Under the pieces are notes generated by a model. The model had not been told where the DNA came from. It did not search any database and worked only from the letters and a program-made list of their open reading frames with translations. A stretch of 64,000 nt of DNA, taken from contig CAJFOC010000008.1 of assembly GCA_904395815.1 (NCBI GenBank), positions 19,649 through 83,648 on the forward strand, in the 5' to 3' direction. Origin of the DNA: an uncultured Holdemania sp. (GTDB lineage Bacteria > Bacillota_I > Bacilli_A > Erysipelotrichales > Erysipelotrichaceae). Every line of letters begins with the position of its first letter. The stretch's first letter is position 1. This document shows positions 50,622-58,885 of the stretch, piece after piece. The translations under genes and the position numbers were made by a program.

Positions 50622-51730
50622 TCATTCTGACGGCGCTGCTTCTGGCCATTGTGCTCATCGCCCTCTTCCATCTGCGCTTTCAGCGGCTGGGCGCGGCGGG
50701 ACTGAACGCGCAGATGCGGCTGGATCACAGCCGGCTGAAGCCGGGCGAACAGCTGACGCTGACCTTTTCGCTGGACAACCGGAAATTCCGCATTCTGCCG
50801 CTTGTCGTATTTCAGCTGTCCTATCCGTCCCTGCTGCAGCTGACCGAACCGGCGCATCCGCGTGAATCCGGATCCGTTCAGACACTGACGCTGCGCACCT
50901 CGCTGCTGCCCTGGACCAAAAAGACACGGCAGCTGCATTTCACCGCCCTGCAGCGCGGAGTGGGTGAATTCCGCATGCAGAGCGAACTGAGCGACTGGCT
51001 GGGCATCATCTCTGTTGATGGTCCCGCCTGGCCTTCTCTGGCGGTAGCCGTGCATCCTCAACCGCTCGTGCTCAGCGCTGTGAATCCGCAAAACCGCAGC
51101 GATCAGGGACAGCAGCGGGTACGGCGCTGGATTCTGGAAGATCCGATTTTCTTTACCGGTGTACGTCCTTACGCTCCCGGCGACAGTCTGCGCCGCATAG
51201 ACTGGAAAGCGTCCGCCCGCCTCAACGCCCTGCATGTCCGGCAGTTTGATCCTACGGCGGATCCGTCCTGGGTCATAATTCTGCTGGTCAACCCGCACAA
51301 GGCGCTGTTTATCGACGACGCTCATTTTATCGATCAGGCCGCTTCGTTTGCCGCCACGCTGATCCGCCAATGCCTGCGCAGCCAGCAGCCGGCCGCGCTG
51401 ATCACCAACAGCGTGATCAAGCTCCGCGTTGCGGACACCTCCTTTTGCGACAGCAGCCAGAACCACCTGATCAGCTGCCTTGACCTGCTGGCCTGCGTAA
51501 CTCCCTATCCGCTGCAGCCGCCGCTGACGCTGTTCAGCCGGGCGGCATCACAGCTGAATTACCGTCATCATTGCGTCCTCTTTTCCAGTGAAGTCCCCAC
51601 CTCGCTGCAGCAGAATCTGTATGCGCTGAGCCAGCGGGGTGTGGCGGTGACGCTGGTGACCCGTGACGATCAGGCCGTCTGTTTGCCGCATTGCGAAGTT
51701 CTTACGCTGAAGGCAGGTGAACGCGAATGA
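50618..51730 (+). CDS. DUF58 domain-containing protein
   Basis: 370 residues. Two N-terminal hydrophobic segments merge into one span region, then a DUF58 core with FTGVRPYAPGDSLRRIDWKASARL (about 190-213), its defining motif. The VWA-like C-terminus follows. The protein is the usual MoxR partner; the process (cell envelope, stress) is not known. Its ATG overlaps the MoxR stop by four bases. Confidence 0.92.
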   Translation: MIILTALLLAIVLIALFHLRFQRLGAAGLNAQMRLDHSRLKPGEQLTLTFSLDNRKFRILPLVVFQLSYPSLLQLTEPAHPRESGSVQTLTLRTSLLPWTKKTRQLHFTALQRGVGEFRMQSELSDWLGIISVDGPAWPSLAVAVHPQPLVLSAVNPQNRSDQGQQRVRRWILEDPIFFTGVRPYAPGDSLRRIDWKASARLNALHVRQFDPTADPSWVIILLVNPHKALFIDDAHFIDQAASFAATLIRQCLRSQQPAALITNSVIKLRVADTSFCDSSQNHLISCLDLLACVTPYPLQPPLTLFSRAASQLNYRHHCVLFSSEVPTSLQQNLYALSQRGVAVTLVTRDDQAVCLPHCEVLTLKAGERE

Positions 51731-52872
51731 AAAAACTGACCGCTGCCGCATTGATTTTCAATCGTACGCTGCCCGGGTTCTGGCTGTCGATGTGTCTGAT
51801 ATCGGCGCTTTCGCTGCCGGTTTCCCTGCCGCTGGTTGCCGTCTTTTTTCTGCTTCAGAATGTCCTGATCCACGCCGCGCCGCAGACGATGCGCTATCCG
51901 CTGATCATCACGCTCATCGTGCTTTGCGCTCTGGTTACCGCCGAATTCCCCGTTTCCTTTTCCATGTTAGGGATGCTGTTGCTGTTTGGCGTCATGACGC
52001 TGGCGATGCTGTGGCTGAACCAGGAGCCGGCGATTCCGCTGGCAGCCATTGTCCTTAGCGCTTTCCTTTTGGCCGTGCTGGTACAGATCCGCCAGCAAGC
52101 CACGCTGACAGGGGCGGCGCTGCTGTTTCTGTTCAGCCTGGTTGTCCTGCGCGTTCAGCATCACCTTCGCTGCAGCATGTCTGCTCCTTCGCTGCCGTCA
52201 GACGACGCCTTTCGGCTGCTTTGCGGACTGGCGCTGCTTCAGCTGGCCCTGTTGCTGATCATTGGCCCGCTGCAGACTCTGTTCGCAGCACTGACGGAAA
52301 TACTGCGGCAGGGAATCGTCTGGCTGCTGAGCCATCTTGTCGAATTGCTGGCTTTTCTGTTTTCCGGCTTCATCCTGCTCATCCAGCACGCAGTGGAATG
52401 GCTTCTCGCCCATCGTCAGGCCGATCCGTCAACTTCGATCACCGTCCCTTCCGAACCGGCAGACGATCTCTTCTCCCAAACTTCCAGTTCGACTTCCGCA
52501 CTGGCGGATGGGCTCTTCGCCTTGATCGTAGCCGGTTTGCTGATCGCAGCGGGGTTCCTGTTGTTTTCTCTGATCCGCCGGTGGCTGAAACGTCGTCAAC
52601 CCCCGTCGCTGGATTCGGGATTTCACAGTGAAGCTTCCTCATCAAGGCCTTCTTCGGCAACGTTGCGCCGCGCTTCTGTGACACAGGCTCCGCTGTCGGC
52701 GATACGCCGTCGTTACCGGCGGCAGGTCGATATCCGCGGTCATCGCGGTACGCCGATTCATCCTTACGAAACGCCTAACGAATACCTGCGCCGGCTGCCT
52801 CAGGATCAGTCGGATTCGCAGTTTGATCAGCTCACGGAACAATACAACCGGGAGCGCTATCGGCCTCAATAA
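51727..52872 (+). CDS. Membrane protein, probable DUF4129/transglutaminase-associated partner
   Basis: 381 residues. Six to seven spans in the first 210 residues, a Ser/Thr-rich linker, another span near 265, and a basic C-terminal cytoplasmic tail (AIRRRYRRQVDIRGHRG) ending in PYETPNEYLRRLPQD, which resembles the DUF4129 C-terminal block. The transglutaminase domain of many such operons is missing here. It overlaps the DUF58 gene by four bases and ends the operon. Confidence 0.7.
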   Translation: MKKLTAAALIFNRTLPGFWLSMCLISALSLPVSLPLVAVFFLLQNVLIHAAPQTMRYPLIITLIVLCALVTAEFPVSFSMLGMLLLFGVMTLAMLWLNQEPAIPLAAIVLSAFLLAVLVQIRQQATLTGAALLFLFSLVVLRVQHHLRCSMSAPSLPSDDAFRLLCGLALLQLALLLIIGPLQTLFAALTEILRQGIVWLLSHLVELLAFLFSGFILLIQHAVEWLLAHRQADPSTSITVPSEPADDLFSQTSSSTSALADGLFALIVAGLLIAAGFLLFSLIRRWLKRRQPPSLDSGFHSEASSSRPSSATLRRASVTQAPLSAIRRRYRRQVDIRGHRGTPIHPYETPNEYLRRLPQDQSDSQFDQLTEQYNRERYRPQ

Positions 52873-52880
52873 CTCTCAAA

Positions 52881-52918
52881 AAAACGCGCGTCCTTTTTTT
52901 ATAAAGGAGCGCGTTTTT
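52881..52918 (+). terminator. Terminator of the moxR operon
   Basis: AAAACGCGC...GCGCGTTTT with TCCTTT/AAAGGA inside (one bulge); T run follows. Confidence 0.9.
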
Positions 52919-52971
52919 GACTTCAGACTGCGGCTGATAACCATGATCACGATTCAATTAAAGTGTTCGGC

Positions 52972-53000
52972 TTGACAGCGTGATCACAGAGGACTATACT
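52972..53000 (+). promoter_or_regulatory. Consensus promoter of the possibly CpeT-like gene
   Basis: TTGACA, 17 bases, TATACT. Confidence 0.85.
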
Positions 53001-53031
53001 TTTCGCAAAACTAACACTGAAGGAGGTCATG

Positions 53032-53586
53032 ATGACAAATCTGGAACAGTTCATGGAACTTCTGACCGGTCATTTCACCAATGATGATCAGGTTCGGGAA
53101 AACCCGGAATTTCCCCGCGCCGAACATATCAACACCCGATGCAACGACAGAATCCGTAATCTGCCGCCGCAGTTTGCCGGAGAATTTCTGATTGAGGAAA
53201 GCTATTATACCGTTAACGGCACAACCCGTGCTTCCGCCCATCTGTTTCTGTTTACTGAACAGGACGACGGAATTCTGCTGACATCCTATACCCTCCCGGA
53301 AGGATATGACAGCACGACGTTTACCAGCGCATCCGTCAGCGATATGGATTATCGTACGCTGCGGCCATCTTCCCGTTTTACTCCCGCTCTGTACCGCAAA
53401 CAGGACGAAGTGTGGGAAGGCGGCAGCGTCAGCCAGTTTTCGCCTACTGTCCGTTTTACCCTGTATGAACGTTTTTCAAAGCAGGAGCTGCAGGTAGAAG
53501 AAATCTTGGAAGTCAACGGCAGACGAACCTTCGGGTATGACCAGCCTATTTGTTACCGTCGGGTCTGTGAAAGCAAGCACCAATAA
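53032..53586 (+). CDS. Small protein, possibly CpeT/CpcT-like (DUF1001)
   Basis: 184 residues, no membrane segment or cysteine pairs. The start LEQFMELLTGHFTNDDQVRENPEF and ...QFAGEFLIEESYYTVNGT resemble the CpeT/CpcT family, which in cyanobacteria attaches bilins; in Firmicutes such proteins have no known role. The match is by eye only. The second of two adjacent ATGs (53032) is preferred because AGGAGG is five bases before it. It has a strong promoter and its own terminator, suggesting sturdy monocistronic expression. Confidence 0.5.
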   Translation: MTNLEQFMELLTGHFTNDDQVRENPEFPRAEHINTRCNDRIRNLPPQFAGEFLIEESYYTVNGTTRASAHLFLFTEQDDGILLTSYTLPEGYDSTTFTSASVSDMDYRTLRPSSRFTPALYRKQDEVWEGGSVSQFSPTVRFTLYERFSKQELQVEEILEVNGRRTFGYDQPICYRRVCESKHQ

Positions 53587-53664
53587 AAAAAGACACAGAA
53601 TGAAGACCATCTTGCGATTCTTGGAACAAAAGATTGTCTTGCGGATTCTGTGTCTTTTTTCTTT
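53586..53664 (+). terminator. Long-loop terminator after the possibly CpeT-like gene
   Basis: AAAAAAGACACAGAAT pairs perfectly with ATTCTGTGTCTTTTTT over a 43-base loop. Confidence 0.75.
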
Positions 53665-53750
53665 TAAAGCACGGTGAACACTGGCTCTGAACGGACAGAG
53701 CCTGTCTGATCCGTGACGATTTCCCGGGAAATGATGAATTCCGGAACAGT

Positions 53751-54320
53751 TCAGTCCGTAGCGGCTTTTCTTTTTGCCGCCGAACTGTTTTCCAGCATTC
53801 GCTGCAGCTTCAACCCCATCGCGATCGTCTTGCCGTCGATGATCGTCCCGTTCATGATCTGTTCCACCAGCTCCCCCAGATCCATTTTCGTAACATGAAG
53901 AAATTCATCGGCATCCGGATGCTGTCCGGCAAAACTCAGCCCCCAGGCAAAATACATCCAGATCCGCTCTTCCAGATAAGCTCCGGTCGGAATGAATTCC
54001 CCCATCAGTTTGATATGCTCTGCCCGATAGCCGGTTTCCTCTTCCAGCTCCCGCAGCGCAGCCTTGCGCGGATCTTCTCCCCGTTCCAGCTTGCCGGCCG
54101 GGACTTCCCGCATGACCCGCTGCTGAGCATAACGGAACTGATCGACCAGCAGAATCTGGCCTTCTTCGGTTAACGCCGCGATCGCTACGCCGCCGGGATG
54201 CTCCACGACCTCCCGCACCGTTTTCTGCCCATCCGGCAGACACACCTGATCATGCCGGACATGGATCAGCCGTCCCTCGAATACCCGCTGCGCGGACAAC
54301 GTTTTTTCTGTCAGATCCAT
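53751..54320 (-). CDS. nudF: NUDIX hydrolase, ADP-ribose pyrophosphatase type
   Basis: 189 residues. The Nudix box G-K-L-E-R-G-E, seven residues, RELEEETGY sits near residues 76-98. The preceding QFRYAQQRVMREVPAGKLE and following PTGAYLEERIWMYFAWGL are typical of ADP-ribose pyrophosphatases. The start at 54320 follows GGAG at normal spacing and gives the standard length; 15 codons upstream have no signal. Monocistronic, with a small hairpin to its right. Confidence 0.92.
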   Translation of the reverse strand: MDLTEKTLSAQRVFEGRLIHVRHDQVCLPDGQKTVREVVEHPGGVAIAALTEEGQILLVDQFRYAQQRVMREVPAGKLERGEDPRKAALRELEEETGYRAEHIKLMGEFIPTGAYLEERIWMYFAWGLSFAGQHPDADEFLHVTKMDLGELVEQIMNGTIIDGKTIAMGLKLQRMLENSSAAKRKAATD

Positions 54321-54372
54321 CGTAATCTTCTCCTCTCTGATTTCTATCGTATCCCATACCGCCACTTCATCA

Positions 54373-54400
54373 GAAAACCCTGCAGCCGCAGGGTTCTTTT
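54373..54400 (-). terminator. Terminator of the HAD gene
   Basis: Minus strand AACCCTGC, four bases, GCAGGGTT, then TTTCTG. Confidence 0.65.
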
Positions 54401-54401
54401 G

Positions 54402-55088
54402 TTATTGTGCCGCTGCGGATACCGGCAATGCGTCAATCCGGCGCACCAGTTCGACCACTTCCGTCAGCCGGTGAACCTTGTAATGCGCCAGCGACTGATC
54501 CATCGCATACCGTTCATCCTCACGGGCAATGACTGTCATTCCGGCCGCAACTCCGGCCTGGATGCCATAGCTGGAGTCTTCCACAACCACGCATTGCTGC
54601 GGCGTCATCTGCAGTTTTTCAGCTGTAAACTGATAGATTTCCGGGTTCGGTTTGGATTCTTTGAACATTTCGCCGGAGGTCACCAGACTGAAATACGGAT
54701 GCAGACCGGTGTCCGACAGCATCTTTTCAATGGAGGCAAACCCGCTGGATGAGGCCAGCGCCAGCACCAACCCCATTTCCTTCAGTGTTTTCAGCACTGT
54801 TTCCGTTTCCGGAAACAGCAGTTCGCGATAATCCTGAATCCGATGCGCACGGCGATAGGTTTTCATATCCAGCATGAATTCATCATAAGGCAGCGGAAGT
54901 TCAACGCCTTCCAGAATCTGAGGCCAGACATTCATCCGTCCGTTGCCGCCGATCAGAAGATTCAGCCGGCCCGCAGGGAGCCGGACACCCTGTCGAACAA
55001 AATAATCGTTCAGCAGATTCTGATAAAACTGTTCCGAATCGATCAGAACCCCATCCATGTCAAAAATTACGCTTCGGATTCTCTCCAT
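54402..55088 (-). CDS. HAD hydrolase, beta-phosphoglucomutase-like
   Basis: 228 residues. Motif I is VIFDMDGVLIDSE (nucleophile plus acid Asp), with a helical cap, motif II ALASSSG, motif III KESKPNPEIY and motif IV VVVEDSSYGI. This is the subfamily of sugar-phosphate phosphatases and beta-phosphoglucomutases. The ATG at 55088 has GAGGGTG six bases upstream; a GTG three codons earlier lies inside that site. Monocistronic, not obviously part of the amino-sugar locus. Confidence 0.9.
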   Translation of the reverse strand: MERIRSVIFDMDGVLIDSEQFYQNLLNDYFVRQGVRLPAGRLNLLIGGNGRMNVWPQILEGVELPLPYDEFMLDMKTYRRAHRIQDYRELLFPETETVLKTLKEMGLVLALASSSGFASIEKMLSDTGLHPYFSLVTSGEMFKESKPNPEIYQFTAEKLQMTPQQCVVVEDSSYGIQAGVAAGMTVIAREDERYAMDQSLAHYKVHRLTEVVELVRRIDALPVSAAAQ

Positions 55089-55157
55089 ACCGTTCACCCT
55101 CTTAATCGCCTTTAGTGTAGCGGATTTTGACGATAGAGTAAAGAAAAATCGACAGCT

Positions 55158-55901
55158 TCAGAAATGAACGAGCTCCACACCCCTGTCCCGCAGCGCCTGA
55201 GCCAGCTGCGGATCGCACAGTCCCGCCAGCTCTTTGACCCGTGGGAAATGATAGGAGCTGCGCTGAAACAGCTCCAGATCGCACCAGCCGGGATGAACCA
55301 TGAATTCCAGCCGGGCCTGCGGCGGTTGATCCTGCAGCATCTGCAGGAAATGCTGCGGTGTCGCCTGATCACCATGATAACCATCCAGCCATTGGAAATC
55401 ACAGTGACGGCGCAGCGGCAATCCCCATTTTTCCGCCAGTCTTTTGGTACGCCGTAAAATCTCTTCAGTCGGGTGCTCAGGCGCGATCCCTCCGACTTCA
55501 GCCATAGTCAGCGTCTGACCGTCATAACAACCCTGATGACAATCCAGATGCGTTGGCAGCCGGCCAAACAAATCGCAGAACCGCTCAATCTGCGCCGCAA
55601 ATTCCGCCTCCACCTCATCCGGATCGACAAACACCTTGTAAAATACGCGGTTTTTCAGAAAAGTTCCGTCCGGCTGAACCAGAGTATGCGGCTGAGTCAG
55701 CGGTTTCCCGCAGGTCAGATTCAGGTGAACTCCCAATCCCAGTCCAGGCACTTCGTTAATCCGCTGAGCGGCATAGACAGCGTTGGGCATATTGCACATC
55801 ACCGTCGCTGAAGTGACAATTCCTTTCTGATACGCTTCGATGATCCCTTCCGTAACACCACGGGTATAACCCAGATCATCGGCATTGACAATGATCTGCA
55901 T
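55158..55901 (-). CDS. ChbG/YdjC family carbohydrate deacetylase
   Basis: 247 residues. NADDLGYTRGVTEGI gives the Asp-Asp metal pair, GVHLNLTCG the His, and HLDCHQGCYD the third part. Family members deacetylate N-acetylated oligosaccharides such as diacetylchitobiose-6-phosphate. Its ATG is one base after the PTS IID stop, so it is in the PTS operon. That context suggests it processes the imported sugar phosphate. Confidence 0.9.
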   Translation of the reverse strand: MQIIVNADDLGYTRGVTEGIIEAYQKGIVTSATVMCNMPNAVYAAQRINEVPGLGLGVHLNLTCGKPLTQPHTLVQPDGTFLKNRVFYKVFVDPDEVEAEFAAQIERFCDLFGRLPTHLDCHQGCYDGQTLTMAEVGGIAPEHPTEEILRRTKRLAEKWGLPLRRHCDFQWLDGYHGDQATPQHFLQMLQDQPPQARLEFMVHPGWCDLELFQRSSYHFPRVKELAGLCDPQLAQALRDRGVELVHF

Positions 55902-55902
55902 C

Positions 55903-56709
55903 TTATGCCGGAACCAGAATTCCTAGGAAAGAACACAGTACCGCGATCACCAGCAGCAGCAGGATCAGGCGGGAAGACTTCATGCCGATCTTGCCCAGTA
56001 CCGCATAGCACAACGCCACGACCAGCACTGCGCCAAACTGCGGCATGATGGCGTCAAACAGTTTCGTCTGCAGATCAAATTCCGTCCCCATCAGATTCAA
56101 TGTTCCGAATTTGACCTTGACCAGGGAGGCCACCATGGATCCCACGACCATAATGCCCAAAACGCTGGCTGCCTGCGTAATCTGGTTCAGCTTGCTGCTG
56201 AGCGTGGTCGTCAGCTTCAGTCCCTGAGTATAGCCCAGCTGCATCAGATACGGCCGCAGCCCAAACATGACGAAGAACAGCCAGATTTCCCACAGAATGA
56301 TACCGAAATAGCTGCCTTCCAGTGCGGTCGTTACCGCAATGGAACCAAAAATAGTCGCCAGAACGCTGGTAAACAGCGTATCGCCAATACCGGCAAACGG
56401 GCCCATCAGACTCGTCTTGATGCCGGCGACCGTTTCCAGTCCCTGCGCTCCCATTTCCTCTTCTATCGCGATATCCATCCCCAGAATGATGTTGGTCAGA
56501 TTCGGTTCGCAGTTGAAGAAAACGCTGTGCGTTTCAAACGCTTTTTTTCTGCCTTCCGGATCATTCTGATAAATCTTGTCGATCACCGGCAGCATCGTAG
56601 TCAGATAACCGCAGCTCATCATCTTTTCATAGTTCCACGACAGTGAACGATGCCACGACCAGCGATAGGACAGATGGCGAATCTGTTTTTTTGTCAGCTG
56701 CTTACTCAT
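55903..56709 (-). CDS. PTS mannose-family IID component
   Basis: 268 residues. SLSWNYEKMMSCGYLTTMLPVID and the MGPFAGIGDTLF block are typical of IID proteins, with spans near the C-terminus. It forms the membrane channel with IIC. The ATG at 56709 follows GGAGG by eight bases; a GTG start three codons upstream lies in the ribosome-binding site. It overlaps IIC by eight bases. No IIA or IIB genes are in the window, so phosphorylation depends on genes elsewhere. Confidence 0.93.
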   Translation of the reverse strand: MSKQLTKKQIRHLSYRWSWHRSLSWNYEKMMSCGYLTTMLPVIDKIYQNDPEGRKKAFETHSVFFNCEPNLTNIILGMDIAIEEEMGAQGLETVAGIKTSLMGPFAGIGDTLFTSVLATIFGSIAVTTALEGSYFGIILWEIWLFFVMFGLRPYLMQLGYTQGLKLTTTLSSKLNQITQAASVLGIMVVGSMVASLVKVKFGTLNLMGTEFDLQTKLFDAIMPQFGAVLVVALCYAVLGKIGMKSSRLILLLLVIAVLCSFLGILVPA

Positions 56710-57463
56710 CCATTTCACCTCCTGCTTCCTGCATTCTCTCTCTTCCTATCCGGGCATAGACCGCCAGCGCCGCCGCCAGACCAAAGGTTGCCACCGCCAG
56801 AGTGGACAGGCCCATCCAGGCCGTCAGCGCAAATCCCAGCACAAGAAAATGCAGATTACCGCGCAGCGGCAGATATTTCAGCAGAATGCTGAAGCCGACC
56901 GCCGGAAACAGACCGGCCGCAATCGTCAGGCCGGTACTCAGCCAGGAAGGCATGATCGCATTGAGCATATCGACAAAAGAAGGCCCCAGACACAGCGCGA
57001 CCAGCACCGGAATCATCCGTGACAGCGACCAGCTCAGCACGCCCAGCTGATTGCTCAAAGCAACCTGCCGGGAATCGCACAGCGCCGCGTATTTGTCCGC
57101 CCGATGCTGGAACACGGAATTGATGAAACGGCCGAAAACATCGATCTGCACGGTCAGTGTCGCGACCGGAATGCCGATCAGCGCAATGGTGGAAGCCACA
57201 TCCTGCGCCGAAGCCGACAACGCGACGACAATGATCGCCGTCACCTGATAATTCGGAATGGAAGCCCCGCCGAACATTCCCAATCCAAGCGCGTAGGACT
57301 GCAGCGTTCCGCCGACCAGCAGTCCCAGTTCCGGCTTGCCGGTCACCAATCCGGTAAAAATTGCGGTAGGGATGATGCCGCTGGGCAGCAGATTAAAGGT
57401 CATCTGGTCTACCTGCGATAACCCTGCCCACAGTGTCAAACAAACAATCTGCAAGATCGTCAT
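56702..57463 (-). CDS. PTS mannose-family IIC component
   Basis: 253 residues, about six spans. MTFNLLPSGIIPTAIFTGLVTGKPELGLLVGGTLQ and the MFGGASIPNY block are typical. First gene of the IIC-IID-ChbG operon. AAGGGGACG precedes the ATG. Neighbouring NagA-like and SIS genes suggest an amino-sugar substrate (AgaC-like), but the exact sugar is not shown. Confidence 0.93.
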   Translation of the reverse strand: MTILQIVCLTLWAGLSQVDQMTFNLLPSGIIPTAIFTGLVTGKPELGLLVGGTLQSYALGLGMFGGASIPNYQVTAIIVVALSASAQDVASTIALIGIPVATLTVQIDVFGRFINSVFQHRADKYAALCDSRQVALSNQLGVLSWSLSRMIPVLVALCLGPSFVDMLNAIMPSWLSTGLTIAAGLFPAVGFSILLKYLPLRGNLHFLVLGFALTAWMGLSTLAVATFGLAAALAVYARIGRERMQEAGGEMDE

Positions 57464-57584
57464 TCAAACGTCCCCTTTCTTCTTTCATGGCGAAGGGGGG
57501 TCCTTTCTTTCCTCCTTCCCTGCCTGCCGGATCATCATGAATTCCTGACAGATCTATCCCCTGTTCGCCTGTGAATCTGATTTC

Positions 57585-57672
57585 ATCATAAAGGATCCCG
57601 TTCACAAACGCAATACATTTTTCAATATTTGTATATACTTTTTGTTGATTTTACATTTATTTAGCATATAAT
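57585..57672. promoter_or_regulatory. Divergent promoters and GTATATAC palindrome in the amino-sugar locus
   Basis: Rightward: TTGATT (57645), 16 bases, TATAAT (57667-57672). Leftward: TTGCGT (57613-57608), 17 bases, TATGAT (57590-57585). Between the two lies GTATATAC (57631-57638) in an AT-rich run, seven bases before the rightward -35, a candidate GntR operator. Confidence 0.6.
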
Positions 57673-57721
57673 TTTAAATGAAGAAACAGGGATTGTTCCT
57701 GTCTGAAAGGAGAAAACAGAG

Positions 57722-58885
57722 ATGATGCACACCATCAGCAGCAGCCGGGTATGGATTGACGAACAGTTCGTTCCCGCCACACTCACCCTGCAACACGGAC
57801 GGATTACCGAGATCCAGCGAAATGTTCGGGAAGGCCGTCAGGATTTCGGCGATGCCCGAATCATCCCCGGTATGATCGACGTCCATACTCATGGCTATGG
57901 CGGCGGCGATGCCTCCGATGGCGATCCGCAGACCCTTCGCCGCTGGCGCCGTTATCTGCCTCAGGAAGGGGTCACTTCTTTTCTGCCGGGAACCGTCACC
58001 CGCAGCGAAGCACGCATTCTGCAGGCAATGCAGGCCATACGAACGGTCATGGAGGAGACAGATAATGACAGCGCCCGCATTCCCGGCATCTTTCTGCAGG
58101 GGCCATATACTTCCCATCAGTATCCGGGAGCGTATGATCCCTATCTGATTCAGAAACCGGATATCGCTCAGTTCGACCGGTTCATGGCCGCTTGCGGTAA
58201 TCACATCATCCGGGTAGGAATCGCCGTTGAAAAGGATGAGAATCATCAGCTGCTGAAACACTGCGCGAAGCTGGGACTGGAGATCGCCGTCGGTTTTTCC
58301 GGCGTCAGCTATCAGGAAATGATGCAGGCGGTCCGGGAAGGGGCGCATTCGGTCATCCATTGTTTCAACAGCATGAACCCGCTTCATCACCGCGCTCCGG
58401 GCTTGCCGGGAGCGGCGCTGTCATGCGACGAGCTGTTTACGGAGGTGATCGCCGACGGCATTCATGTGCACCCGGCCGTCGTCAACATCATCGGCCGCTG
58501 CAAAGGCAAGGACCGGCTGGTCGTCATCACGGATTCTTCCCGCTACAAAGGCATGAAACCCGGCTATTATGAATCGGTGGACCGTAAAGTCACTATCGGC
58601 GAGGACGGTGTCGGACGACTCAGCGACGGACGGCTGGCCGGCTCCTGCATCACGATGATTCAGTCTGTCCTCAACCTGCAGCATCTTGCCGGGCTGAGCG
58701 AGGTCTGCGCAATCAATGCCGCAACGATCAATCCGGCCCGGATGCTGCGCCTGGATGATCATCTCGGCCTGATCCGTACCGGTTACGATGCTGATCTGAC
58801 CGTCTATGATGATCGCGGCCAGATTCTGCAAACCTATATCGCAGGCCGGCCGGTATTGGGAAAGGAGAATCACGATGAACGATAA
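57722..58885 (+). CDS. NagA-like amidohydrolase with altered metal site
   Basis: 387 residues, amidohydrolase barrel close to N-acetylglucosamine-6-phosphate deacetylase. The His-x-His (MIDVHTHG, 55-57), His213 (IHCFNSMNPL), His248 and catalytic Asp271 (VVITDSS) are kept. Two NagA metal ligands are not: the Glu of the L-E-G-P motif is Gln126 (FLQGPY), and the His of G-H-S-N-A is Phe192 (VGFSGVS). It may use a different metal arrangement or substrate, or be inactive. GAAAGGAG precedes the ATG at 57722. First gene of a three-gene operon with the SIS and GntR genes. Confidence 0.85.
   Translation: MMHTISSSRVWIDEQFVPATLTLQHGRITEIQRNVREGRQDFGDARIIPGMIDVHTHGYGGGDASDGDPQTLRRWRRYLPQEGVTSFLPGTVTRSEARILQAMQAIRTVMEETDNDSARIPGIFLQGPYTSHQYPGAYDPYLIQKPDIAQFDRFMAACGNHIIRVGIAVEKDENHQLLKHCAKLGLEIAVGFSGVSYQEMMQAVREGAHSVIHCFNSMNPLHHRAPGLPGAALSCDELFTEVIADGIHVHPAVVNIIGRCKGKDRLVVITDSSRYKGMKPGYYESVDRKVTIGEDGVGRLSDGRLAGSCITMIQSVLNLQHLAGLSEVCAINAATINPARMLRLDDHLGLIRTGYDADLTVYDDRGQILQTYIAGRPVLGKENHDER

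Noticed and set aside
57601..57721. AT-rich patch as a mobile-element scar
   Set aside because: It is explained by two divergent promoters and an operator between normal-composition genes.
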